A DNA stretch of 64,000 nucleotides. Origin: Mesotaenium endlicherianum (lineage: Eukaryota > Streptophyta > Zygnematophyceae > Zygnematales > Mesotaeniaceae). The stretch covers positions 81,270 through 145,269 of the forward strand of contig WELA01011368.1 of the NCBI GenBank assembly GCA_009602735.1. Direction: 5' to 3'. The position numbers were made by a program, and so were the translations under genes. Positions 29,939-41,615 of this stretch are shown here, in pieces (the stretch's first letter is position 1; every line of letters begins with the position of its first letter). Below the pieces are notes generated by a model. It made no database searches and was not told the origin of the DNA. It saw only the letters and a program-made list of their open reading frames with translations.

Positions 29939-32900
29939 TAAGTCCTTTCTTGAATGTTCGTACTCGTCTTCTTTGTCTCATGAGGTAAGTGTGTGAGGTT
30001 TACTTGTGTGGTATGATGAGTCTAGGTGGAGCTTGGAAAGTGTATGATGTAGAGCATTGCACATCCTATCTAGGATCCTTCTACTTGCTCACCTAGTGTG
30101 TCTCTGGACTCAATGTACTATGCGGCATCCTAACTTGACTTTCCTAGCCTCTTGTGTCCAGATCCACGCAACGAGAAGCCTAAAGTGGAGGCTTGATGGA
30201 AGAGTTGTCTGCAAGCATCAAGGGCAGCCTCAAGGGAGTTGCATCATAGCAAGCTGGATATGACTCATCTACCTCACTTGATCATAGTCGTCGTGTGTTG
30301 TTGTATGCAATCCACGGCTAGTATAGAGAGGGGTGTGCACTCCAGCGGTGCTAGAGGACTTGTTTAGTCTGTTGTGCTATCCCCCTGGGTTTAAGCTTGT
30401 TGCCTTACAAGAGACGTACCTCTCTCATTATATGTGTGGTAGCTAGGTTGAGGGAGCTTGGGTATGGCTGCATGTGATGAGCAATTGAGACAGTGCGTGC
30501 ACACATGATTTACTAAGTTAAGTTTCCAAGTATGGATTGACGACAGCTTATCCTCGACACGGTCCAAGTGCACTACGTCGTCCACAACCTTCAGCAGGCT
30601 GCAACTTCTGTGTGAAGAGGCTTCGGCAGCAACAATGGCATCCTACAGATACCCCCTACTCCCAACCGCGGCTGTGATATTGTGTGCTTCTCTCGTTTGC
30701 CACATCGATTTGTGCTTGGAGGGTTAAGGGTATGTGCCTTGTGCTTGAATGCTATGTGTTAGACGGTGCTTTGTGGTACTTGATGGGATCGTAGGAGCTT
30801 GGGTTTAAGCTTAAGGTGGGTTTAGTCAGTGTGCTGAGGTTTATGGATGCGGGTCTTATGCGATTGTTGACTTAGGTTAAGTCAGCCTGCTGCATTATTT
30901 GACCAAATGTGGTTAAATGGGTTAAGGGCTTAGAATTTATGGGCACAAGGGCTTTCCTTTGACTCGCTTCTACTTTGCATGGTTTACTAAGGGTCCAAAA
31001 GCTGACGCGGACAATGAGTACTTTGAGTGCTTGAGTTAAATGAGCTTTGGGTGTTGCCATGCTATAGATCAGCATATCGCGACTTAGGTCTGTACGATGT
31101 GTTGAGTGATGTATGAGAAGTCAACGTGGATACTAGAGGGGGTTTGACTACTTGCCTTAGGTCCAGTTGGCTATAGGTTTTGGATGCCACCTGTACACTT
31201 GGTCAAGTGTAAGGAGGTATGTGTAATGAATCAGTAAATTAGTCGATATAATATTCATTTAAATATAATAGTTAATTAAGTTCAGCCTGCTGAACTTTAG
31301 TTAATAGTCAGTCTGCTGGAATTTACATAATTATCAGTTTGCTGACTCAGTCGAAAGCAGCAGGCTGAAAGTCCATATAAGTCAGCTTGCTGACACATTC
31401 TTTGACAGCAAGCTGACTTCCGTACTCGGTAGCAGCGAATTGCCTTGATATGCATGTAAGTGCGATATGCTAGATGAATAGCCAGATGACATCCCTATGA
31501 TGGATGGCTATTCGGGATGATGGGAGATGGCGGTGGATTTGGTTAACCGAGGTCCTACCAACGTGGTTAACTCCCGGGTAGGCGGTGCCATCGCACTGAC
31601 CGTTGAACAGTAAACTCATTCCATGTACATATGCTAGGCATTGCTCTCGAGTTCGGCATTCGGAAACGAGGCCAACTCTCTTGTACAGCTTACTGAGAGA
31701 GATCTGAATCCAAGGCGAGAAGCCATTGATACGCACTGTCTTCTAACCTTGCTTATGTATGAGTTTACTGATTTGCATCATTGATGCTAGTTTACTCGCA
31801 TTTGACTTACGAGTATTATTCCCTGCTAGTGTATTGTCCTTTGCCGTTTAACTAGTTAACGGAAATACCATAAGATTACTTGCTGATATAAAGATCTATA
31901 TTAATTGTTAATCGCCTATTTGGTAAGTCGATTTATTTTAGTATGTGTCTTCGTCATAGGGACGATCCTGGCATATTAGCAGTGTGCTAAGTTTCTGCCG
32001 GCCTCGCAATTAACTGAGCTCGGTAGAGGCCCATGCTAGGTAGTATGCAAGGTGCATTGGTATATGCGTCAGGTGCATGGAATTTGCATCCCGGGTGCTA
32101 GAGGTAGAGGATCGCCGTTAGCATACCGTAGAGCAGGTGTAAAATGGGCCCTGCAATAATAGATTCACTATGCACACCTAAGTAAAGACAGAAGAGACCA
32201 TCGACATTATAGACGTACTCGCAATGCATGGCTTGAATGATCTTGTTCAGTCCGATGCACAAACATTCTTCTTGCTAGCTTGGGGTTACAGTGCGGAAGT
32301 CTTACCAGGGATCTATGCACGCTGTTGTCATTGGCTTGCTAGGTGCTTGCTGCAATTACAATAGGTGCCATGTATGTGCCTTTAGAGAGGAACTCGGTTT
32401 TGAGCTATACTGCATTTGCCCATTGTCATTGGTTGAGTCTATGTGATCCCAATGTTTGCATCGCCCTCCCGGGAACCATGTAAGATGGAGTCATCAGATC
32501 TTGAGTAGACTGATGCAGCTAGGGTGTGGTGTTTGCCACGCGTAGCTTAAGCTCATTGAAGGCAACTTACACACTTGTTTGTTGTCTGTTCAACAGACTG
32601 AGACCAGCAAGCAGAGTGTAAAGCAATGGTGCACTCAGGTCGAGAGAGGCCGAGGAGTTGGCATGCTGGACGCTGCCACGTGACGCTTCCCCACCTGTCC
32701 TCTGGGCAACTTCAGGCAGTAAGGCTTGAAGGAGGGAGTATCTTGAAACATCAACACTATGATACAATTGGTTATTTCTGGTCCCTCTTCTCTTTTATTG
32801 TTGACTCTCACCATTGGGTGGTTGTCATTTTGGTGTACGTCTTGCTAAGAATGACCAGTATGAGTCATTGTATGTAAGCATTGGTAGAGTCAGCTAACTG

Positions 32901-33247
32901 AGCTACTTCTTGGTATGGATAAACTTGCTAATAATGCCGGTTGTCTTCATCTCATAGCAAGCTATCTACACTCTCGAATGGAGGGATGTAATAGGCTGGC
33001 TTGAGTTTGGGTTATTCATGGATAGAGCTTTGTGGTGAGAGGGTCCGAATGGCAGTACACTCTTCCCTATGCCACTCCGATCATTGATCTAATTTTGAAA
33101 AATGGACTATTATTTTTTGGGAAGGCGGGACTTTCTTTCTTTTTTTTGCTTACTTGGGTGTTTGCACTTTGTGTCCTCTCTCGGTATTCCTTTGTTGATT
33201 CTCCTCCACCCACTCGTACCTCCGCAATCCTTTGTGACAGTCACTCT
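29939..33247 (+). other. TE1b internal region, left part, non-coding
   Basis: Apart from the X2 solo LTR (31222-31940) nothing recognisable is present. ORFs are short and not related to retrotransposon proteins. Stop codons are frequent in all frames. Confidence 0.6.
31222..31940 (+). mobile_element. Solo LTR of family X, copy X2
   Basis: 719 bp, starting TGTAATGAATCAGT and ending TTTATTTTA, flanked on both sides by GTATG (31217-31221 and 31941-31945). Homologous to X1 (27895-28629). The perfect 5-bp duplication around a lone LTR indicates insertion of a full element followed by LTR-LTR recombination. Confidence 0.9.
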
Positions 33248-33252
33248 GTGTG

Positions 33253-33996
33253 TGTAAGGTCATAGGTTTATAAAGTGCATTTTTGAGTTTCATGAAAGTA
33301 TGTTTTGATTGTATAGTAGTGTAGAGTGCGTTTTTGTGGTCATTTTGATATAAAGTTCATCAAATTTGGTCAAGTATTGAGAGAGTTATGGATTTCTGAA
33401 GTTTAATTAGTTTTGAGGTCGGTTGACGACTGTCCTTAATTCGCGGTGAGCGCGACCGTCGGACTGACCGACAGCGTCGAGCGATCTGGCCCGTTAGAAT
33501 GAACTCGAACCTTCACGTAAGTTCGGCTGACGCGGAGTGCCGACTAGGTCGATTTACCTAGAAGTTTCGGTTTAGCCTAGCGCGTCTAAGATAGAATATT
33601 CTAGTGATGTCGATGCATGTATGTGGACGTCAAATCGGCCCGACACGTCAGATTAGACTGATCTGGCTTACTCACGAATATTCTGGAAGGGACGATTTGA
33701 CGAACACTTAGGAAAATCCGTAGCTTCCTCCTAGGGAGGAGCACTTCGGCAGAAAATTATAAATAGGCATAACTTCTTTGTTTCTTATCAGTTTTCACTT
33801 CTGTAAATTTCTACGGGTTTGTAATGACAAGGCCTTTCATCCTACATCATTTGTGAGCAGTTTCCTGCTACTCAAAATGTTGAGTAATTTTCCTAAGCTT
33901 TGTTAGTGATATGCCGCTGCACTCTCTAGTATGATGGCAACTAGTTCCTTTCCTCGTGAGTCACTACGCTTCCACTAGGGCACTTTGCCCCTTTCA
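33253..33996 (+). repeat. TE2b 5' LTR
   Basis: 744 bp, TGTAAGGTCAT to TTGCCCCTTTCA; same length as the 3' LTR with scattered point differences. The TCTGGTATCGGAGC junction places the PBS two bases downstream. Confidence 0.95.
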
Positions 33997-34033
33997 TCTG
34001 GTATCGGAGCAGGGCTAGTTTGCATATTATATT

Positions 34034-35065
34034 ATGGAGTCGCAGCCGGCAGCTGGAGGAGGCGAACATGTCGAGCATGTTGAGCGCGCGGGGCAGCAGG
34101 CAGCACCAACGATGACCAGAGAGCAACAAGAGATGCAGGCAATGCTAAGGCAAATGGCAAATGCAATTGGAGGAGAAGTCTACACCCAGTTTCAACAAAA
34201 TATGCGCGCGGAGGTGGAGAGAATGGTGCGAGTTGTTATGGGGAACGCCGCTTCGACGAGTTCGGCACCTGCACCTGTTGTGCCACCGATTCATGTTAAC
34301 CCAGTGGTGCAACCAGTTATTCCACCCGCATCAGGAGTGCGTGCGCCTAAGCCTGAAGTTTATACTGGAGAGCGTGGATCGCCGCCTGTTCATCAATGGA
34401 TTTTTGGAGTGAAGAAGTTTATGGAGTATTCTGCGCTCACGCCCGACAGGCAAGTCGCCTTTGTCATAACTTTGCTGCAGAAGAGTGCTGGAGCTTGGTA
34501 TGAACGAGAAGAGCAGCTGTCTGGAGTTTCTGCTACTGTTGATCAGCTATTTGAAGGCTTGAAGAGGCAACTTCAACCTATTGCGCCCGAGGCTACCGCC
34601 CGAGATCTATTGGTGCGACTTCGTCAGCGAGGAAGCGTTCAGGAGTATGTTTCGCGCTTCAACGAGCTGGTGCTTCAATGCCCATCCATGCACGAGTTAG
34701 AGATGATGGACAAGTTCAAGAGGAGACTCAAGCCAACTGTGGCCAAGGAAGTGGCGCTCAAGGACCCTACCAGTCTTGGAGAAATGATGGCATTGGCAAC
34801 AAGAGTCGACGCTGTGGAGTATAGTCAGAGGCAGTGGGGCAGCCACAACTTTGGAGGATATCGACACTTTGGATCTCAAGCGCCAAGCACGACTGTTCAA
34901 AGTCCAGTACCCATGGAGTTGGGACTTGTGCAGTACCAGCGCAAGCAGCAGAATTTCAAGCCGAGAGGACCCTGCTATGGTTGCGGCAAGCTTGGACATC
35001 TGGCTCGAGACTGTCATGTGAAGGCGAAGCAACCTCAACAGCAGGAAAAAGGAGGACGCCAGTAA
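34034..35065 (+). CDS. TE2b gag
   Basis: 343 codons from ATG 34034, intact. Residues 1-45 are Gly/Glu/Gln-rich with a helical stretch; a Pro-rich hinge (PAPVVPPIHVNPVVQPVIPP) follows. The retrotransposon-gag capsid domain spans about 120-250 (HQWIFGVKKFMEYSALTPDR; RLRQRGSVQEYVSRFNELVL). One zinc knuckle, [14 protein letters not shown] (CX2CX4HX4C), sits near the C-terminus, followed by a basic Gln-rich tail. Gag forms the particle and packages RNA. Its end overlaps the pol frame, which lies in minus-one; both TE2 copies keep this overlap, so pol was probably made by frameshifting rather than read-through. Confidence 0.93.
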   Translation: MESQPAAGGGEHVEHVERAGQQAAPTMTREQQEMQAMLRQMANAIGGEVYTQFQQNMRAEVERMVRVVMGNAASTSSAPAPVVPPIHVNPVVQPVIPPASGVRAPKPEVYTGERGSPPVHQWIFGVKKFMEYSALTPDRQVAFVITLLQKSAGAWYEREEQLSGVSATVDQLFEGLKRQLQPIAPEATARDLLVRLRQRGSVQEYVSRFNELVLQCPSMHELEMMDKFKRRLKPTVAKEVALKDPTSLGEMMALATRVDAVEYSQRQWGSHNFGGYRHFGSQAPSTTVQSPVPMELGLVQYQRKQQNFKPRGPCYGCGKLGHLARDCHVKAKQPQQQEKGGRQ

Positions 35066-35877
35066 GTCGTTCTGGGGTGTCTACTGGCGTGAAGACGAGA
35101 ACTCACAAGGAGGTTATCCCCAGGAGCCTGCCGAGAAGCAAAGGACGAGACGTTGACAAGCCTATCATCGTGGAAGGAGTGGTCGACGGTAATAATGCGA
35201 AGTGTATGGTCGACAGTGGCGCAAGTGCAAATTTTGTGCACAAGAAGTTGGTGAAAAAGTGGCAAATCCCTGTACAGAAGAATTATGAGCCTAAGGAGGC
35301 AATTTTGGCGAATGGGCAGAGACTCAAGTGTGGTGCACCTACGGAAGCTATTCACGTGGAAGTAGCGGGGCACCGGAGTAAGGAAGTTATGGAGCAGGCA
35401 GAGTTGGGTCACCATGAGGTGATATTGGGCCGACCATGGCTGAGAAAAGCCAACTCTCAAGTGCACTGGAGCACAGGACAAGTGAGAGTCCAAGGGCGTG
35501 ATGGTCGAGTGGAGACAGCGAAACAGGTGGAGGTAGATACGACCACAAGTAACTGTCTTCTGTCGAGCCTGCAAGTTAAGAAGCTATGCAGGGCGAATGA
35601 GGTGAAGGAGATGTACCTTGTTTCGGTGGCCCTGGCAAGGTCATCAGATGGAGCAAGCGTGAATCCTAACAGCCTGGGCGAATGTACATCGCCGGAGGAG
35701 CAAGTAGTGGTGTCTGATCCCCTTGCTCACAAGGAGCAGAGCCCAACTGCTCAAGAGAAGAAGCCTGCTGAGATGCCTGCCCAAATTAAGGCGCTGTTGG
35801 AAGAGTTCAAGAACGTATTTCTTGAGGAGCTACCTGCAGGATTACCTCCACAGAGAGCTATGGAGCACAAGATTTAG
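34834..35877 (+). pseudogene. TE2b aspartic protease and pol N-terminus, ended by a nonsense codon
   Basis: Minus-one frame relative to gag. The protease active site is CMVDSGASANFVHKKLV and the C-terminal pattern [15 protein letters not shown]. The part before about 35060 overlaps gag and is not necessarily translated. The frame ends at TAG 35875-35877 where TE2a has a Glu codon (MEHKIE), so a single G-to-T change separates protease from RT. The RT frame continues directly after it in the same phase. Confidence 0.9.
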
Positions 35878-37731
35878 TTGGAACCAGGGAGCAAGCCACC
35901 AGTGAGACCCGCCTATCGTCAATCGTTTACGGAGTTGGACAAGTTGAAGAAGCAACTGACAGAGTTGTTAGAGAAGAGATTCATCCGACCCAGCGAGTCT
36001 CCATTTGCAGCGCCAGTCTTATTTGTGAAGAAGAAGGATGGGACTATGAGGATGTGTGTCGACTATCGGGCACTCAACAAGGTCACCATCAAGAACAGGT
36101 ACCCACTTCCACGAGTGGACGAGTTGATTGACAGGCTTGTCGGGGCGAAGTATTTCTCGAAGATCGATTTGAGGAGTGGCTATCACCAGGTACGGATTGC
36201 GGAAGGAGACGTTCAGAAGACTGCTTTCAGAACTCGCTATGGTTTGTTCGAGTTCACAGTCATGCCTTTTGGATTGACTAATGCACCTGCTACATTCATG
36301 GGACTCATGAATAGTATCTTCAGACCCTACTTGGACCAGTTTGTGGTGGTATTTTTGGACGACATCCTGATCTATTCGAAGACCTTGGAAGAGCATGTGG
36401 AGCATCTGAGGAAGGTGTTGGAGGTCTTGAGAGATCAAAAGCTGTATGGGAAGATGAGCAAGTGCGACTTCTGTCTCAAGGAGGTCGAGTTTCTTGGACA
36501 CATAGTGGGAGCTGAAGGAGTCAAGGTGGAGCAGAAGAAGGTGCAAGCAGTCAGAGATTGGCCGGTGCCTGCTGATATTCATCAACTTTGGAGTTTCCTC
36601 GGCATGGCGAATTATTACCGACGTTTCATTGAAGGATTTGCCAAGGTGTGTGCACCGCTCACGGACATGTTGAAGAAGCAGGAGAAGTGGCTATGGGGTG
36701 ACAAGGAGCAGCAAGCCTTTGAGAAGATTAAGGAGCTGATGACACAGGCACCTGTGTTGGCAATTGCTTGTCCAGAGCTTCCTTTCACCATCATCACGGA
36801 CGCGTCAAATTCCGAAGTGGGAGCCATTCTTCTCCAGGACCAGGGCAAAGGATTGCAGCCTGTGGCATATGAGAGCAGGAACTTGAGTCGTGCTGAGCAA
36901 AACTATGCAGCACACAAGCGGGAGATGTTGGCTATTATCCAGGCTTTGAGGATTTGGCGATGTTATGTGGACGGCCGGAAGGTGTTCATAAAGACCGACG
37001 ACAAGAGCTTGGAGAAGTTTATGACGCAGCCGACGTTGACACCAAGACAGGCAAGGTGGATGGAGTTTCTGCAACAGTTCGACCACAAGATTGAGTACTT
37101 ACCTGGGAAGATCAACCCTGCAGACGCTTTATCCAGGAGGTGTGACCTTGCAGCTGTCTCAGTCATCAAGGAGAATATGGACTTCAAGGAGAAGCTTCAA
37201 AAAGGTTATGAGGAGGACCCACAGTTTGCTGATGGTGGAGCAGCGGAGTTCAACTCGAGTATGCAGAAGAAGGACGGCATATGGTATTATGGTGATTCCA
37301 AGAGAGTGGTGGTACCTGACATCAAGGAGCTACGACACTTACTACTTGCGGAGCATCAAGACTGCTTATATGCTGGACACTTTGGAAGCGAGAAGACGGC
37401 AAGCGTGCTGAAGCGGGAATACTACTGGAGAAATATGGACAAGGACATCGAGAAGTGGATCAGGAGTTGCGATGCGTGCCAGAGAAACAAGACACCAAAT
37501 CAAAAGAAGGGAGGTACATTGCAGCCCCTGCCTATTCCAGAGTATCCTTGGGAGCAGATTGCTATGGACTTCATCACATCGTTACCAGTCAGTGGTCAAG
37601 GGCACGATGCAGTATGGGTAGTGTCTGACAGACTCAGCAAGATGGCTCACTTCATTCCCATGAAGGAGACTTCTATGGCAGCAGATGTGGCACGGCTATT
37701 CTTTGATCATATTTTCAGGCTACATGGGTGA
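35878..37731 (+). pseudogene. TE2b reverse transcriptase, RNase H, integrase N-terminal half
   Basis: 617 codons open. [53 protein letters not shown], and an intact catalytic box [12 protein letters not shown]. RNase [30 protein letters not shown] and [12 protein letters not shown]. Integrase zinc domain: [19 protein letters not shown] then SCDACQRNK. Core: [13 protein letters not shown] and [14 protein letters not shown]. The frame stops at TGA after HIFRLHG (37729-37731), where about eight bases are missing compared with TE2a. RT itself looks functional apart from the upstream TAG. Confidence 0.93.
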
Positions 37732-38654
37732 TTATTTCATATCGGGATCCAAGGTTCACGAGCAACTTTTGGCGGTCATTGTTTACTTTAATGGGGACCA
37801 AGCTGAGTATGAGCACTTCCTATCACCCTCAGATAGATGGGCAGAGTGAGAGGCTCAACAGAACTCTGCAAGAGGTGCTCAGGAGTTTCACTATGGAGCA
37901 CCCTTCAGAGTGGGACAAGAAGCTGCCAGGATTGGAGTTTGCCTACAACAACAGCATGCAGGGATCCACCAAGCAGTCACCATTCGCAATGGTTTATGGG
38001 CGAGAAGTATATCATCCAGGGAACATCTTGTTGGAGAAGGCCAAGGAGACTCAGGTTCCTACTACACAAGCTTTTATGAAGCAGATGTCCAAGACTTGGG
38101 ATATGGCGAAGACGTGTATTCGGAAGGCACAGGAAGAGTTGGTCAAGCATGCTAACAAGCACAGGAGGGAAGTGACATTCCATGTGGGCGACAAAGTACT
38201 CTTGTCCACAGAGAACCTACCTTTCACAGGCAAGAGGAAACTGCGGGCACGGTTTACAGGTCCCTTTGTGGTGCTCAAGCAGGTGAATCCAGTGACCTAC
38301 AAGTTGGAACTTCCTTCAGGCTGGCGTATCCATGATGTGTTCCATGTCAGTTGTCTACGGCCATACGTTGACCCAAATGAAGGACATCCAGGACGACTAC
38401 CTACACCGCAACCACCGGTCGAGATCGATGATGTATTGGAGTATGAAGTGGAGGCGATTGTCGGCGATCGACGAGTCAACCGAGGTCAACGATTTGTCCA
38501 TGAGTATTTGGTCAAGTGGAAAGGCTACCCTGCGGACGACAACACTTGGGAGCCAGAGGCCAACCTGACTCGTTGTAAGAGTAAGTTGAGGCGTTATCTA
38601 CAGAATGCGTCGAGGACGTCGCATCTTGAGGAGGGGGATGATGTAAGGTCATAG
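37732..38654 (+). pseudogene. TE2b integrase core end and chromodomain
   Basis: Frame 37728-38654 resumes at RDPRFTSNFWRSLFTLM (second catalytic Asp region), QIDGQSERLNRTLQEVL (third acidic residue), GKRKLRARFTGPFVVLKQ (SH3-like C-terminus) and ends with a chromodomain (EYEVEAIVGDRRV, VHEYLVKWKGYPADDNTWEP). The stop at 38654 lies 13 bases inside the 3' LTR, a normal layout in this group. The frame is offset from the upstream part by the deletion near 37730. Confidence 0.9.
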
Positions 38655-39385
38655 GTTTGTAATGTGCATTTTTGAGTTTCATGAAAGTATGTTTCGATTG
38701 TATAGTAGTGTAGAGTGAATTTTTGTGATCATTTTAATATAAAGTTCATCAAATTTGGTCAAGTATTGAGAGAGTTATGGATTTCTGAAGTTTAATTAGT
38801 TTTGAGGTCGGTTGACGACTGTCCTTAATTCGCGGTGAGCGCGACCGTCGGACTGACCGACAGCGTCGAGCGATCTGGCCCGTTAGAATGAACTCGAACC
38901 TTCACGTAAGTTCGGCTGACGCGGAGTGCCGACTAGGTCGATTTACCTAGAAGTTTCGGTTTAGCCTAGCGCGTCTAAGATAGAATATTCTAGTAATGTC
39001 GATGCATGTATGTGGACGTCAATTCGGCCCGACACGTCAGATTAGACTGATCTGGCTTACTCACGAATATTCTGGAAGGGACGATTTGACGAACACTTAG
39101 GAAAATCCGTAGCTTCCTCCTAGGGAGGAGCACTTCGGCAGAAAATTATAAATAGGCATAACTTCTTTGTTTCTTATCAGTTTTCACTTCTGTAAATTTC
39201 TACGGGTTTGTAATGACGAGGCCTTTCATCCTACATCATTTGTGAGCAGTTTCTCGCCACTCAAAATGTCAAGTAATTTTCCTAAGCTTTCTTAGCAATA
39301 TGCCGCTGCACTCTTGAGTATGATTGCAACTAGCTTTGTTCCTCGTGAGTCACTACGCTTCCACTAGGGCACTCTGCCCCTTTCA
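38642..39385 (+). repeat. TE2b 3' LTR
   Basis: 744 bp, TGTAAGGTCAT to CTGCCCCTTTCA, followed by the duplicated GTGTG. The PPT (CTTGAGGAGGGGGATGA, about 38625-38641) is directly upstream. Confidence 0.95.
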
Positions 39386-39390
39386 GTGTG

Positions 39391-40346
39391 GTTCCTATGA
39401 TGCGGAGTTGTAGGCACTTTTTGGTGTGCTTGTGTGGTTAAAGCTGTCGGGTCGACTGCTATTTAAGTTGGGGAGAGGGAGATGGGATGTGTATTAGGAG
39501 TATTCAGTAAGCTGTGCTTACCTGCATACTCAACAGCAAGTGTATGTACTAACTGAGTTATACACTGCCACGTCCTATGTATGTATCGCATTAATATCAA
39601 GAGCATCAGTGACTGACTGGTGTAAACTGTGAGTTGCAGTACACTGTTGGAGCAAGTGTACGTACTAATTGAATAAGTACATTGCCATAAGTTGGATTGG
39701 GTAGCAATGATGCATGGCACATCAGGGAACTGCTTGAGGTGACCAGCATATTGCTCAAAACCATATGTTTCTTTGAACTTAGAGTGTTCTGAAAATGTGG
39801 TTAAAATTTAAAATGTTTATTGGCTCATTAACCTGATGTTACTCATCTTGTGAGGGCATTCAATGCCATCAAACCAGTTGGTCTCCCTTTTCCTTCAGTA
39901 CGCTGAATTTTGAGCAGGTACCTAAGTCACAAGAAATTGCTTGTGAGGAGCTTTCAAGGTGTGAGCACGGCAGGAGAAGGAGAAAAGGCTTAGTTCAATA
40001 CGCTGAGCTTTAATAACATTCTTTCATTGTTTGACCTCAAAAGGAGGCTGTTCGATTTGGGTGTGGTTTGCATGGTGTGAGGTGCTCCATAATGTCTTTC
40101 AACCGGAAGGACTATTGTGAGTAGGGGTAAGTCCATGCATGTCTTCAGTTAATGATTGTGAAGTCAGATGGTTGCTTGCATGACAATTTGTTGTGATTGA
40201 TTTTTACTTGCACTGGGTAGGTGAATATATCACGCTCATGTTTTGTTTGCTTGCTTTGCTTCACCTAGTTGACTGAAGTGTTTCATTAAATAAAAGTATC
40301 ATATGCTGAGTGTTGTCGAGGCGACAACAATTTAAGTCGGGGAGAT
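39391..40346 (+). other. TE1b internal region, right part, non-coding
   Basis: About 950 bp with no ORF of interest. It ends with GTTGTCGAGGCGACAACAAT, which contains a perfect inverted repeat (TTGTCG-AGG-CGACAA), and the PPT directly before the 3' LTR. Confidence 0.6.
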
Positions 40347-41610
40347 TGTAATGAATCGGTTCATTATTTATTAAATTAATTGCATATATAAATATAACAC
40401 TAAATAAGTACCATGTCAATATACTCACATGTGCGAGTTCATATAAATGAATGTATGTCGAGTAGTGCGAGTTTGCTGACTTTGTTGAAAAGGTCAGCAG
40501 GATGACTTTTGTATCATAGTGTAGTTTGCTGACTTTGTTGAAAAGGTCAGCAGGATGACTTTTGTATCATAGTATAGTTTGCTATGAGATTTATATATCA
40601 GGTATATATAGGATATGATATCAGTAGGTTGACATATAGTAAGCTCGCTTGATATTAGTCAATATACTTAGCTTCAGTACGCTGAGGATAGACATATTCA
40701 TTTAGATTGTTATTTGTAGATTGGCACATGTGACCGAAGTATACTGAAAGTCGGGAGGTCGACTGAGATTCGGTAAACCGATGTCCTACCAGTGTGGTCA
40801 ACTCCTGGGTAGGCGAAGCAATCGTCAGTCAACTGAATAGTTAGGACTTCAGTCAACCGACCACTTAATATGGTCGTTATACCTAGATCCGTGGGTCCCA
40901 ACTTAACGGGTTTCCCACGAAACGGCGCACCTCGCGCCGTGGTCAACCAGGTGGTCACTAGGTACATAGCAAGCTGGGATCTCATGGTCCCTCATTCTGG
41001 ACAGTAGGCTTTACAGTCGGATTTCTACTTGCAAGTAATGTGTGCACTTTTTGGGTTTGTTCTAATGACCAGCCTACACAGAAATTGACATGGTTGCTTC
41101 GTTTGCGCTCCAAATGGAGCGAACTAGAACTTTTCAAAAAGGTTTCGTCAAGATGCATCCGATTCCGTTTAGTTTGCTCAATTTGAAGTAGTATTGACAG
41201 AGTGATGCCCTCTAAAATTTTGGGGTCACATAGCGGACAGATCCCATGATTTTTGCACCTAAGTCAGTGGGATGTGTTTGAGCTACTTTATGGTCATCTG
41301 AATGAGAGCGCCTTTGCTATTCAGTCCCCTGATGTTGTGTATGTGCTTACACATGCTTGTATGCCTGGTAGGCAAGAGGTCATGAGTTTCTGAAGGAGAA
41401 GCTCTAGTCCTCAAGCTCGCCTCTTTCTTGTGCTTTGTATTCGTGTGCAACTATGGCACACTACGATAAGTGAGTCAAGGGATACAGATGAGTAAACAAA
41501 ATTCATCATAAGGGCGAAGATCGCTCCCTGATATCACACGCTTCCACCTATCTCTGATCTTTTATGTTGAAATGAAATATATTAATCTTGAATAAGTAAG
41601 ATTCATTTCG
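40347..41610 (+). repeat. TE1b 3' LTR
   Basis: 1,264 bp, nearly identical to 28661-29925, ending TTTCG instead of TTTCA, followed by the duplication CCTGC (41611-41615). Confidence 0.93.
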
Positions 41611-41615
41611 CCTGC

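Larger units (their letters stand above)
33253..39385 (+). mobile_element. TE2b: plus-strand chromodomain Ty3/gypsy element
   Basis: 6,133 bp, target duplications GTGTG at 33248-33252 and 39386-39390. LTRs 33253-33996 and 38642-39385 are both 744 bp and very similar. PBS TGGTATCGGAGC at 33999-34010, PPT GAGGAGGGGGATGA before 38642. gag, protease, RT, RNase H, integrase and chromodomain are all present. Only a few lesions disable it: TAG at 35875-35877, a small deletion/frameshift near 37730. It is the best-preserved element of the window. Confidence 0.95.
28661..41610 (+). mobile_element. TE1b: large non-coding LTR retrotransposon (LARD-like)
   Basis: 12,950 bp between target duplications CCTGC (28656-28660 and 41611-41615). 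LTRs are 28661-29925 (1,265 bp) and 40347-41610 (1,264 bp, last base G instead of A). PBS TGGTATCAAAGC is at 29927-29938, and the PPT is AATTTAAGTCGGGGAGAT ahead of 40347. Subtracting TE2b and the X2 solo LTR leaves about 3.56 kb of internal DNA in which no gag, protease or pol homology was seen in any frame. It therefore depended on proteins of another element. The two LTRs are nearly identical by eye, indicating a recent insertion relative to TE3 and TE5. Confidence 0.9.
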
